Assembly (NCBI RefSeq): GCF_000485595.1
Contig: NW_014577479.1
Coordinates: 91,169 to 150,171, forward strand
Length of the DNA stretch: 59,003 bases
Direction of reading: 5' to 3'
Source: Priapulus caudatus
Lineage: Eukaryota; Priapulida; Priapulimorpha; Priapulimorphida; Priapulidae
The translations under genes were made by a program, and so were the position numbers. Below, one piece after another: positions 34,101-41,297 of this stretch; position 1 is the stretch's first letter, and every line of letters starts with the position of its first letter. The notes beneath the pieces were generated by a model that did no database searches, was not told where the DNA came from, and worked only from the letters and a program-made list of their open reading frames with translations.

Positions 34101-35225
34101 GTATGCCATCGACTGTAAAAATATATACAAGCAGAAAACTCTCGCGCGTGTGTGCGTGCGTGCGTGCGTGCGCGTGCGTGTGCGTGTGTCCGTGCACATG
34201 TGTTTGCGCATGAGTATGAGCGTGCGTGAGTATGTGTGTGCGTGTGAGTAAGTGCATGTGTATACTCTTCATACTTGTGATACTAATGATTATTTACAGT
34301 AGTAGCAGTAATAATATTAGTAGCAGTAGTTTGAAGTTGGAGTTTCGATTCAGATTATTCTTGGAGCACTGTTGCACGACATTGGTCATCTAGTTGGAAC
34401 GGCCGATCGAAGACAAGAGATGTTGACCGATGGAATGCGGCTAGGTATACAGCAACATGACGTCATAGGCGCAGAGTTTTTGGAAGAGCTGGGTTTCCCG
34501 GCAGCCGTTACGGATCTGGTGCGCTACCACGTCGAGGCAAAGCGCTACCTGGTGACAATTGACGAGAACTATTATTCAAGTAATTCACCCGCCATCTTGT
34601 CTTAGCTTCGTTACTTCAGAAATTCTACAAATGTCTAGCCAGCTGGCAGCTAGCATAGATGTAGAAAATGAAGAAAACGTGTCAAGTGTTATCTATATAA
34701 GTTCACCAGTATAAGTTTCAGTATAAGAAAACCACGGCTCTGACACCTGACCAATGTCTCATACCTCTCTACCTCATGTCTCTACCTCAAAAACATTTCC
34801 ACAATGTAAGCCTATATTAAAAATCCCGCATAACTTTCTAACGATAATACTACCGTTTCTACTCTTTCTCTCGTCTCAGCATTTCCCAACCAAATCGCAC
34901 ACATTACGTAGCGATTATGTTCTGTTAGGTGTATATCATATCCTATGCTATCTGTCTCTATGCCGTGTTATTAGCAACCTCTATACATTTTTCTGCAGAA
35001 TTATCCGAGGCTAGCAAGCAGACGCTAATTCATCAAGGAGGTTTCATGACGGACCCGGAAGTTGCCGCGTTTAAAAACATCCCTAGCTGCAATGACATTA
35101 TTCAGATGAGAATGTGGGATGAGAGGGGGAAGGATACGGATGTAGAAACAAAGCCTCTATCTTATTATAAAACCATGTGCAGGGATTACCTTATGAAACT
35201 GTCGAAACATCCACCCACGCCATGA
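20811..35225 (+). CDS. PhnZ-like HD-domain dioxygenase (2-amino-1-hydroxyethylphosphonate dioxygenase family)
   Basis: Three exons, 20811-20957, 34354-34579 and 34999-35225, join in phase (0, then 1) into 600 nt, 199 residues. Bacterial PhnZ is about 190. PhnZ is a mixed-valence diiron HD enzyme that cleaves the C-P bond of 2-amino-1-hydroxyethylphosphonate to glycine and phosphate. Visible here: DYIGE at 22-26 (the Tyr and Glu of the PhnZ substrate lid), DHMLQCA with ligand H33, LLHDIGH with H57 and D58, QQHD with H84, [10 protein letters not shown] with H108, and RMWDERGK with D165. All six expected iron ligands and the HVEAKRYLV segment typical of PhnZ are present. The gene could instead act on a methylated substrate like TmpB. 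There is no signal peptide, so it is probably cytosolic. The 13-kb first intron holds the beta-5 hormone gene and a broken copy of exons 2-3. If that arrangement is an assembly error the intron is about 5 kb. Confidence 0.85.
21159..21942. mobile_element. 784-bp element: 18-bp perfect TIRs around a CACG minisatellite
   Basis: AATAAGCCAGTTCGTAGT at the left end is exactly complementary to ACTACGAACTGGCTTATT at the right end. Further inside, GGGTCATTTGTGACAAAA pairs with TTTTGTCACAAATGACGTGA. The core at 21290-21800 is ACGTGTACGTGCACACGCACGCACG repeats. No transposase. No convincing target duplication seen. Confidence 0.7.
22140..22395. repeat. (CTC)n-rich tract with an 84-bp internal duplication
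   Basis: CTCCTCCTCC blocks. The segment starting CCTCCTCCCACTCCTCCACC is repeated in tandem (about 22152 and 22236). Proline/serine open frames are compositional. Confidence 0.85.
22412..23643. repeat. 1.2-kb inverted repeat (arms about 0.55 kb, spacer about 140 bp)
   Basis: 22412-22950 reappears in reverse complement at 23093-23643 with scattered insertions and deletions, for example ACTGGCAGTTCCAACAAATC on the left and GATTTGTTGGAACTGCCAGT on the right. The spacer 22951-23092 is AT-rich. Either a foldback-type element or a palindromic read artefact. Confidence 0.85.
23795..24000. repeat. (CACG/CACA)n tract
   Basis: Alternating CA and CG repeats; ORFs over it are compositional. Confidence 0.85.
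24362..24639. mobile_element. 278-bp MITE with CAGGGCCGTAG termini and 5-bp target duplication
   Basis: Starts CAGGGCCGTAG and ends CTACGGCCCTG (11-bp perfect TIRs), flanked on both sides by TATTC. Poly-G and poly-C runs lie just inside each end. Noncoding and nonautonomous. Superfamily not assigned. Confidence 0.85.
24768..25077. mobile_element. MULE-like MITE with telomere-like core, copy A
   Basis: Begins GCTCATAAGGTCTATGTCCC and ends with the complementary GGGACATAGACACCTCTCAGC. Sub-terminal GGAACGTACC and GGTACGTTCC motifs pair. The centre is TTAGGG/TTTAGGG-like repeats. Flanked by GTTAACATG on the left and GTTAATATG on the right (9 bp, one mismatch). Confidence 0.8.
26220..27100 (+). 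pseudogene. Frameshifted copy of PhnZ-like exons 2 and 3
   Basis: Exon 2' at 26220-26447 and exon 3' at about 26876-27100 match the intact exons at 34354 and 34999 but carry many one-base insertions and deletions (for example GATGTGACC for GATGTTGACC) that break the frame. Splice sites are retained. Flanking introns are duplicated too (24958-27990). Dispersed insertion/deletion errors with few substitutions point to unpolished sequence as much as to a true pseudogene. Confidence 0.7.
27560..27780. repeat. TTACCTGTAACAC-type short tandem repeat (copy 1)
   Basis: Degenerate units of ACTTACCTGTAACAC and CCTACCTCTAACA downstream of the broken phnZ exon 3. The same array is at 35620-35840 in the partner block. 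Confidence 0.7.
28570..29700. repeat. About 22-23-bp minisatellite (GTAATGTTTTAGCCAGCAATAAC), roughly 45-50 units
   Basis: Unit core AACGTAATGTTTTAGCCAGC recurs across about 1.1 kb with many one-base length differences between units. Lies between the broken phnZ exons and the hormone gene. Confidence 0.9.
30570..30815. repeat. (TC)n tract upstream of the hormone gene
   Basis: CTCTCT with TTTCTT interruptions, ending about 160 bp before the beta-5 start codon. Confidence 0.85.
30978..31250 (+). CDS. GPB5: GPB5 exon 1
   Basis: Signal peptide, poly-Ser linker and the first four knot cysteines; ends CACGAG|GTGAGA in phase 0. Confidence 0.9.
30978..32797 (+). CDS. GPB5: Glycoprotein hormone beta-5 (thyrostimulin beta), two exons
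   Basis: Secreted cystine-knot beta subunit, partner of GPA2 and ligand of LGR-type receptors. Exon 1 30978-31250 and exon 2 32603-32797 join in phase 0 into 155 residues. A hydrophobic signal peptide (about 1-21, [10 protein letters not shown]) is followed by a Gly/Ser-rich linker with 14 consecutive Ser (34-47, mostly AGC codons). The knot follows: C56, C74, C83 and C87 in SCWGRC, C107 in PVCVHA, C122, then C139-A-C141-RL-C144 and C151. These ten cysteines are the five-disulfide pattern of GPB5, without the extra seatbelt pair of other beta subunits. The intron falls at the conserved position after CWGRCDSHE. No N-X-S/T sequon is present. A TTGCAG acceptor just before the ATG suggests a 5'-UTR intron. 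No GPA2 gene was found nearby, although the two are adjacent in many animals. Confidence 0.92.
31790..32065. repeat. (GA)n tract in the GPB5 intron
   Basis: GAGAGA-rich, preceded by a (TC)n tract at 31435-31660, so the two could pair as a long hairpin in the pre-mRNA. ORFs are compositional. Confidence 0.85.
32180..32475. repeat. About 29-30-bp minisatellite in the GPB5 intron
   Basis: Roughly ten units of CCCTGACAACGACCCCCGCC followed by TTTATCTTC, with length variation. Confidence 0.85.
32603..32797 (+). CDS. GPB5: GPB5 exon 2
   Basis: Begins after GTTACAG with [20 protein letters not shown], carries the last six cysteines and ends CEIMR-TGA. Confidence 0.92.
   Translation: MGDFGYPYKKSYHPVCVHAVTSTRLVRLRQCDPDHPDPYYTTIEAVECACRLCDSHTTNCEIMR
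32886..33043. repeat. (GTGC/GTGCGT)n tract after the GPB5 stop
   Basis: Alternating GTGC units immediately 3' of GPB5 that run into the truncated MITE copy B. Confidence 0.85.
33044..33164. mobile_element. Right half of the telomere-core MITE, copy B
   Basis: Only the right arm is present; it joins a CGTGCGTACGG repeat on its left. It is the left boundary of the duplicated block 33043-36055, whose partner block begins inside copy A. Confidence 0.75.
34354..34579 (+). CDS. PhnZ-like exon 2, intact copy
   Basis: 226 nt after acceptor TCGATTCAG, ending TCA A|GTAATT in phase 1. Encodes [26 protein letters not shown] and [12 protein letters not shown], which holds four of the six metal ligands. 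Confidence 0.88.
34999..35225 (+). CDS. PhnZ-like exon 3, intact copy, stop
   Basis: 227 nt after TTTTTCTGCAG. Encodes [17 protein letters not shown], then [12 protein letters not shown] with the last iron-ligand Asp, and a C-terminal [10 protein letters not shown] helix before TGA. Confidence 0.85.
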
Positions 35226-35604
35226 ATTATATTGCCCACAATATATATATATATTGTTACAATTAGATATGAGAATATAGTATTGATATATCACGGGGCT
35301 CGTATTCTTTTAATCCTATGAACAAAACGCGAATTTAACTGATCGATACATGACATATAATCGACAATATGTTTTTTCATTAAATATACAAAGGTACTGA
35401 CTGATATCATGGAAATTTGTGATGGTTTAATCTTGCAAACAACACGGATTACATCATGTTTAACGATAACACGATAAACGAATTCTTTCACACTGCACAT
35501 GACGTTCATAAGCCAGTGCTGCCCTCACGCGGGAATCTCGAGCTGGGCCTGTGAAGCGTGATTGATCTGGCAATATATCGCGCCGAGCTGTAATGTAGAA
35601 TTTA

Positions 35605-35840
35605 CCTGCAACTCTGCAACTCTGCTACCTGTAACACTTGTTACACTTAACTGTAACGCCTACCTCTAACACCTACCTGTAGAACTTACATGTATTTACC
35701 TGTAACATTTGCCCGTAGCGCTTATCTCTAACACCTACCTATACGACTTACCTGTAACACTTACCTGTACCACTTGTTACACTTACCTGAAACTCACACC
35801 GGTCATAGTTAATACTTGTTAATTACGTATGACGCTTACC
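35605..35840. repeat. TTACCTGTAACAC-type short tandem repeat (copy 2)
   Basis: Cleaner version of 27560-27780; units of about 18-20 bp such as CACTTACCTGTAACGCCTAC. Confidence 0.75.
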
Positions 35841-36002
35841 TGTATATCGTACGTGGCGCTACCGCTATATTTCACGTCTCTTCACGTGTTCTCGTCATAA
35901 TTGATTTTTTCCCACGCACACCACGTCTGCTCAAGCGATCATGCGCGCGCCTGGTATGGTGACGACGCTGCCTCGAACCTCTCTCCCCCGCGCTGTCTCC
36001 TC

Positions 36003-36046
<44 letters not shown>

Positions 36047-36055
36047 CTCTCGCCT

Positions 36056-36065
36056 NNNNNNNNNN
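36056..36065. other. Assembly gap (10 N)
   Basis: The gap ends the duplicated block 33043-36055 inside a (TC)n tract and is followed directly by the 71-bp satellite. Confidence 0.99.
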
Positions 36066-36475
36066 CGCTGTTCGCGCTTCGCGCGTATATCCAGGCTGCA
36101 GGCAACGAGTTGGATGAAAAGGCGACACGAGATGACGCTGTTCGCGCTTCGCGCGTATATCCAGGCTGCAGGCAACGAGTTGGATGAAAAGGCGACACGA
36201 GATGACGCTGTTCGCGCTTCGCGCGTATATCCAGGCTGCAGATCGTCGAGTTGGATGAAAAGGCGCCACGAGATGGCGCTGTTCGCGCTTCGCGCGTATA
36301 TCCAGGCTGCAGATCAGCGAGTTGGATGAAAAGGCGCCACGAGATGGCGCTGTTCGCGCTTCGCGCGTATATCCAGGCTGCAGATCGTCGAGTTGGATGA
36401 AAAGGCGCCACGAGATGGCGCTGTTCGCGCTTCGCGCGTATATCCGGGCTGCAGATCGTCGAGTTGGCCAACTCG
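36066..36475. repeat. 70-71-bp tandem satellite, five full units plus a partial
   Basis: Units start CGCTGTTCGCGCTTCGCGCG at 36066, 36136, 36206, 36277, 36348 and 36419. The last unit ends in the 16-bp palindrome CGAGTTGGCCAACTCG (36460-36475). The period is not a multiple of three, so the open frames seen on both strands do not encode one repeated peptide. Confidence 0.95.
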
Positions 36476-37360
36476 CAGTCGTCAGTGTAAACGCGCTGCA
36501 CAGTTCATAGAACGGTTGATAGAGCGTTGGGAAGTTGGTCCAATTCGTCAATTCGCCAACACAAAGTTGGCAGTGTAAACTCAGCTTAATTAACGCAATA
36601 CTTGCAATAATGTAATAACTGTAATAATGTAATAATTCTGGCCCCAGATAATTATTCAATGTTAGTCGATGGTCTATTTTATCCTTCGGTGTGATTAAAC
36701 ATTAACAAAATTATACAGACAGGTGATGAAGTAACAAAATAGTGACCGAAGCTAACTCCGCATTGTAAAAATGTTAGAATAATGTGTGCATGCTTTACCG
36801 ATATTTAATTTACAATATTGTATGATTAAAGTTAGTATCATAATTTGCAAAACGCTACTGTTGCGTGCCTCCTCTAGAGAGTGGACACCATGTAACAACC
36901 ACAATACGTGTGTCGGCATCGGGGGTTCCTATATAGGGCCCTTCCTAGCAGACGATCTTTCGCGCTTCGGGCAATTGGGCCGTTTAAATGGCTATAATAA
37001 TTAAATTATAGTAATTACAAACAAATTATATTAAATAATAAATATTTATCTAATTTCTATAGTCAATAATGACACGCAAATTCCACTCAAGCACTACTCT
37101 ATACATGCAGTGAAACCCAACGCACTTATCTGTGCACTGTAGGTTATAAGTGTTAGGCATAATCCATGATATGTAACAGTTTAAGACAACGATTGACGCT
37201 ATCTGTGGAGTGTGCGCTGTTACCTATGTACCCACAAGATATAAGAAGCTAACTAGCAGAACGTTAAAGCCGATAAAACACAAAAAACTAATTTCTACCG
37301 AATTGTACAGTGAGCTATAATGCCGTATAGTATTACCCACCTGTAAATATTTGTACACAC

Positions 37361-37391
<31 letters not shown>

Positions 37392-38299
37392 GAAACATCT
37401 ACTGCCATATTGACGTGGGAGGGAAAGAGATGGGTAATGCAAACTCGACTGACAACCGGACTCTTGGGCAATTTACACGACATAGACACAAACAAAAACA
37501 GTGCCATGAGTAGAGCACTCATGTATTTACTGCTCGTTCATTGTTACCTACATGCGATGCGATTTCATTGTCGGGCGAGTTTTAGTAACCCAAAAACGCA
37601 CGTAAATGGGTAAGAAAGAATCCGCCCGATATAATCACGATGGTTAGAGAAAGGTTCACGAGTAGAGTCATTGTTAGGGTAAACGTAGTGTTAAGTAAAG
37701 GGCTATGGCTAGCGTTAAGCCTAGCGTTAAGTTTATGATTAGGGTAAGGGTGAAGAAAAGGGCTAAGGTTAGGGTGAGGGTTAGGATTAGCGATAGGGTT
37801 AGGCTCAAGCTTAGGTTTAGGGTTAGTTATAGGAGTTATACGTATGTACGTTAAGAAATGTTGATAAAATGCGCAGATATTCGTGCGCATGCGTGTGTTT
37901 CTATTGCAACGAACATATAGATGTAGTCCTCACACACTAGAAGTTTTTAGACATGCTTAGTAGTGAATTCGAATATCTGGATACATTTATTCGGGCGTTT
38001 CAACAACGTTCTCTAGAGTTAAATGAAAATGTTATATGAGCAGATAAAAGCAGGAACTGCTTAACTACCATCCTCGCGAAAATGTGAGAATGTGCCAGTC
38101 GTCGTATAGCGATACTACAATGGAATATAAGTTGATGTTTTTCTGGTTACATTGAAAACGCAGATACGAAATCTCGACGGAGTAGAAGAGATCGTAATGA
38201 GTAGATGCTTGCTGGAACGGCTGCTCTATATATATATATTCTTACAAATTGTCACGAATAATTCATAATAAAAGGCGTTGCAGTGTTTGATTTTCCCCT

Positions 38300-38319
38300 T
38301 ACGCAAACGCACACGCACA

Positions 38320-38367
<48 letters not shown>

Positions 38368-38505
38368 CACACATGCACGCACGCACACACGCACGCACAC
38401 GCACAACACGCACAAACGCACAGAGGGAGAGACACACTCACTCACTCACGCACACGCGCGCACATACACGCACGCACGCACGCACGCACACACATGCATC
38501 AGGTG
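38300..38505. repeat. (CACG)n array
   Basis: GCACGCACGCAC units with CA interruptions; ORFs are compositional. Confidence 0.9.
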
Positions 38506-38934
38506 TTGATTGACATTGATTAGCTACTTACTGGAGATGTGCTGGTCATTTCGCAACAGTTCCCATACGAGGTGATCACCTGTGTTGGATTGATGGCAAG
38601 CACCTCGGTAGGTGACGGAATGGAGAAGGAAGTGCAGAAACCGCGACAGGCGTTCGTGGTGATGTTAAAATGCAGGCAGCCTGGGATAGCTATCGTCCTT
38701 GAATGACCTAGAAGCAGAAGTCATAACTCATTACTGTGTTATAGTAGTAACAGCAACATACACAGAGGCATAAACACACCCACGCGCGCGCGGACAAATA
38801 AATAGAGAGGGGGAGAGTGAGAGAAAGAGAGAGAGAGAGAGGAGAGGGAGCGGGAGCTAGGGGCGGAATAGAGATTCTGAGAAAAAGATAGAAAGAGGGA
38901 AAGGGTGCAATGAGTGTAAAAGAGAGATGAGAAT

Positions 38935-38971
<37 letters not shown>

Positions 38972-39637
38972 CAGAAAGAAGGAAAGAAAGAAAGAGAGAG
39001 AATGAAAGTGAGAAAAGGCAAACGAGAGTGGGAAATGAAGGATATACTTATACATACATATTATATACTTACACATTATATTACATTTATAGAGTGATCC
39101 AATATGACGCGATAACGCGTAACCAATCATCTTTCTTGTATATATTTACGTTACGATTCTGGAATGCTGCGCAAGTAAAGCTAAATATTGCAAGTTTTAC
39201 AGATTTAGAGTGATTTTAAGGTAGAAGGTTAAGTGATTTTAAATTATATCTGTTAAGAATGCACAGGAAAAACAAAGTTATTTCACGACAGAACTCGCTA
39301 ATTCACCCTATTGTAAAAAACCCATTCTTGCATAGACTCGAATTGAAATGGTACGACAAATTAAAGGTGAGTCACTGAGTGTAATGTGGGATTGTGGCAG
39401 CCAAATTGGTTCAAGGATAGAGATGATGTCCATGACGGTGATTGGATGGGATGATATTTATTACTGGACATGCTCTCTATCCTTGAGCCGGTAAATTTAA
39501 TAAGAAATGTACCCTAACATTCCTGACCCTAATGAGTAATGCGTTGATACATCTTGATAATGGGTCTGTGTTACGTGTACAGCTTATTTGGATTTGCCTA
39601 GCGTCCTTACATGATGTCATTTGACCCCACCAGTATT

Positions 39638-39939
39638 GCTCATAGGGTCTATGTCTTCCAGGGTACTGCCGGAACGTACCCTGGGTACGGTCCGGTATAC
39701 CAGAACGTACCCTGGTAACTATCTGATATGGTTAGGGTTAGGGTTAGGGAGTAGGCGTAGGCGACTTCCTAGACTCGTTAGTGGAGTAGGCGAGGTACGG
39801 TCTGGCATATTAGATAGTACCAGCAGAGCATATAAATCACGTTGATTTATATGCTCTGGTACCAGGGTACGTTCCGGTATACCGGACCAATCTCAGGGTA
39901 CGTTTCGGCAGTACCCTGGGGGACATAGACATTCTCAGC
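39638..39939. mobile_element. MULE-like MITE with telomere-like core, copy C
   Basis: GCTCATAGGGTCTATGTC at the left and GGACATAGACATTCTCAGC at the right, core TTAGGGTTAGGGTTAGGG. A perfect 9-bp target duplication ACCAGTATT flanks it (39629-39637 and 39940-39948). Interrupted by a 35-bp hairpin insertion at 39824-39858. Confidence 0.88.
39824..39858. mobile_element. 35-bp perfect hairpin insertion inside MITE copy C
   Basis: CAGAGCATATAAATCA, loop CGT, TGATTTATATGCTCTG. Flanked by GTACCAG on both sides, which the other MITE copies have only once, so it is a target duplication of 7 bp. Confidence 0.8.
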
Positions 39940-40284
39940 ACCAGTATTAGTGTCAGTGATACAAAAAGTGTTTTTTTACAGTACCACTAATTAATGCGTC
40001 AAATCGTCACCACACCATAGACGGTATTTGGGGTTCTTGTATATATAAGATAGCCGAGTCGGTGTACAGTTAGTGTTGGGTGTGGGACAGGTTGACTGTT
40101 TGTACTTGTGTATTGTGTGCAGTGCATGAGTGGCACGGTAAAAATACACGTGCCGGGTGTCCTGGTCGAATGGGAATTCTTGACGATCGATTCACTCGCT
40201 GGCAAACTTTTATTGTGGTGGAATTTAATCGGGCCGGAGGTATTTTAAACGGGGCGCAACGATTGAAACAGGGGGGAGTTTTCC

Positions 40285-40310
40285 CAAACGGGGCGCGCGC
40301 GCCCCGTTTG
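40285..40310. repeat. 26-bp perfect GC-rich palindrome
   Basis: CAAACGGGGCGCG followed by its reverse complement, in a region where GGGGCGC also occurs upstream at about 40252. Confidence 0.9.
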
Positions 40311-41012
40311 CGCAACGTAGGGAGAACCCTGGGTAGAGCTAGTACGAGACGAGAAGATCCCAAAATTCATTGAATTGTCTTTACAGGCGTTTGTGGCCAA
40401 GTTGTCTACCTGATGTTTGTCTCTGTCTCTGACCACCTTCAGACTGTGAACGATTACTGTTTCCATTGCCTTTAGTGCGCTCATGTTCCTAATGTTCATA
40501 CAATGAACCCAGCCGGGACCTGCATATTTCATTCACATTTTCATGCCCTACTGGCTACTGCACTTATAATTTATGAAATGTGGGGCTATGTGATTGACTG
40601 ATTGGTCTGGAGACAGAAGCAAACATGTTAGTCAAGGAGAGTGTTATCACAGGGCTGGATATTTCTCTCTGTCTTCAATATATTCTCTCCCACAATGTAA
40701 GGTGAATAACCATCGCCAGACAGAAAGGTCTGCTCAGCTCAATGCTAGTTTGGGACCCCGGTATATATAGTTTGCATATGTGCTAAACTAGGATTAGGCC
40801 CAATGGCAATGGTCACGTCTAGATAGTGTGATAATTTAAGGCTCGAGGTTTGTGGTTAATTAGCAAATTCTCCATTGCTATTTGTCATCGTTGAACATTG
40901 CATAGAACTGGCCGCATTTTTTTTTACGTACAGCTTTCCAATGATTCCTGTTGCAGTCATAGCAGTGTGTGCCCATAGCTCTAGTAGTACTAGAGTACTA
41001 GTACGTAGTACT

Positions 41013-41063
41013 CTAGTCCTTGTTGCCACAGGCAAAAAAAGGCTAAAGCCTGTGGCAACAAGG
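41013..41063. repeat. Hairpin 100-150 bp upstream of the LPCAT start
   Basis: CCTTGTTGCCACAGGC pairs perfectly with GCCTGTGGCAACAAGG around an A-rich loop. Outside it, CTAGTACTAGAG-type palindromes occur on both sides; a similar AGCTCTAGTACTAGAGCT occurs near 51693. Confidence 0.8.
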
Positions 41064-41163
41064 GCTATATATAGTACTAGAGCTACAGGTGCCCCCTGCC
41101 ATTGGTAAAACCTACTCCGACCTCGTCTCCATCATCGCTTCTGAATATTTGTAGATTGCCGTC

Positions 41164-41297
41164 ATGGCGGTAACCGTGTTCCCGATTCGCGTGCTACTGG
41201 TCGCCATATTGTTGCTGCTTTGTTGGCCCTGCGCTTTCATTGCCGTTTGGGGTCGACGGGATGAGGACAAGTTAGAACCGTTAACTGGATGGAGAAG
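41164..41297 (+). CDS. LPCAT: LPCAT exon 1
   Basis: ATG at 41164 (context CGTCATGGCG) opens [24 protein letters not shown]-like openings are usual in LPCATs. Ends TGG AGA AG|GTATTT in phase 2. Confidence 0.85.

Larger units (their letters stand above)
36476..41163. other. Intergenic region before the LPCAT gene
   Basis: No exon recognised. Holds a degenerate TTAGGG-like stretch (37730-37830), a CACG array (38300-38505), GA-rich sequence (38800-39040), the MITE copy C (39638-39939), a 26-bp GC palindrome (40285-40310) and a hairpin (about 41000-41080) close to the LPCAT start. Confidence 0.6.

Noticed and set aside
35872-36659. Minus-strand frames up to 242 codons with repeated DIRAKREQ segments
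   Set aside because: The repeat period is 70-71 bp, so the frame shifts each unit. The frame also reads across N bases.
36786-37004. Open frame ending CVGIGGSYIGPFLADDLSRF
   Set aside because: No homology recognised and no start or splice support; possibly transposon remnant.
37640-37830. Degenerate TTAGGG-like stretch as a chromosome end
   Set aside because: Units are heavily degenerate and unique sequence continues on both sides; interstitial, not telomeric.
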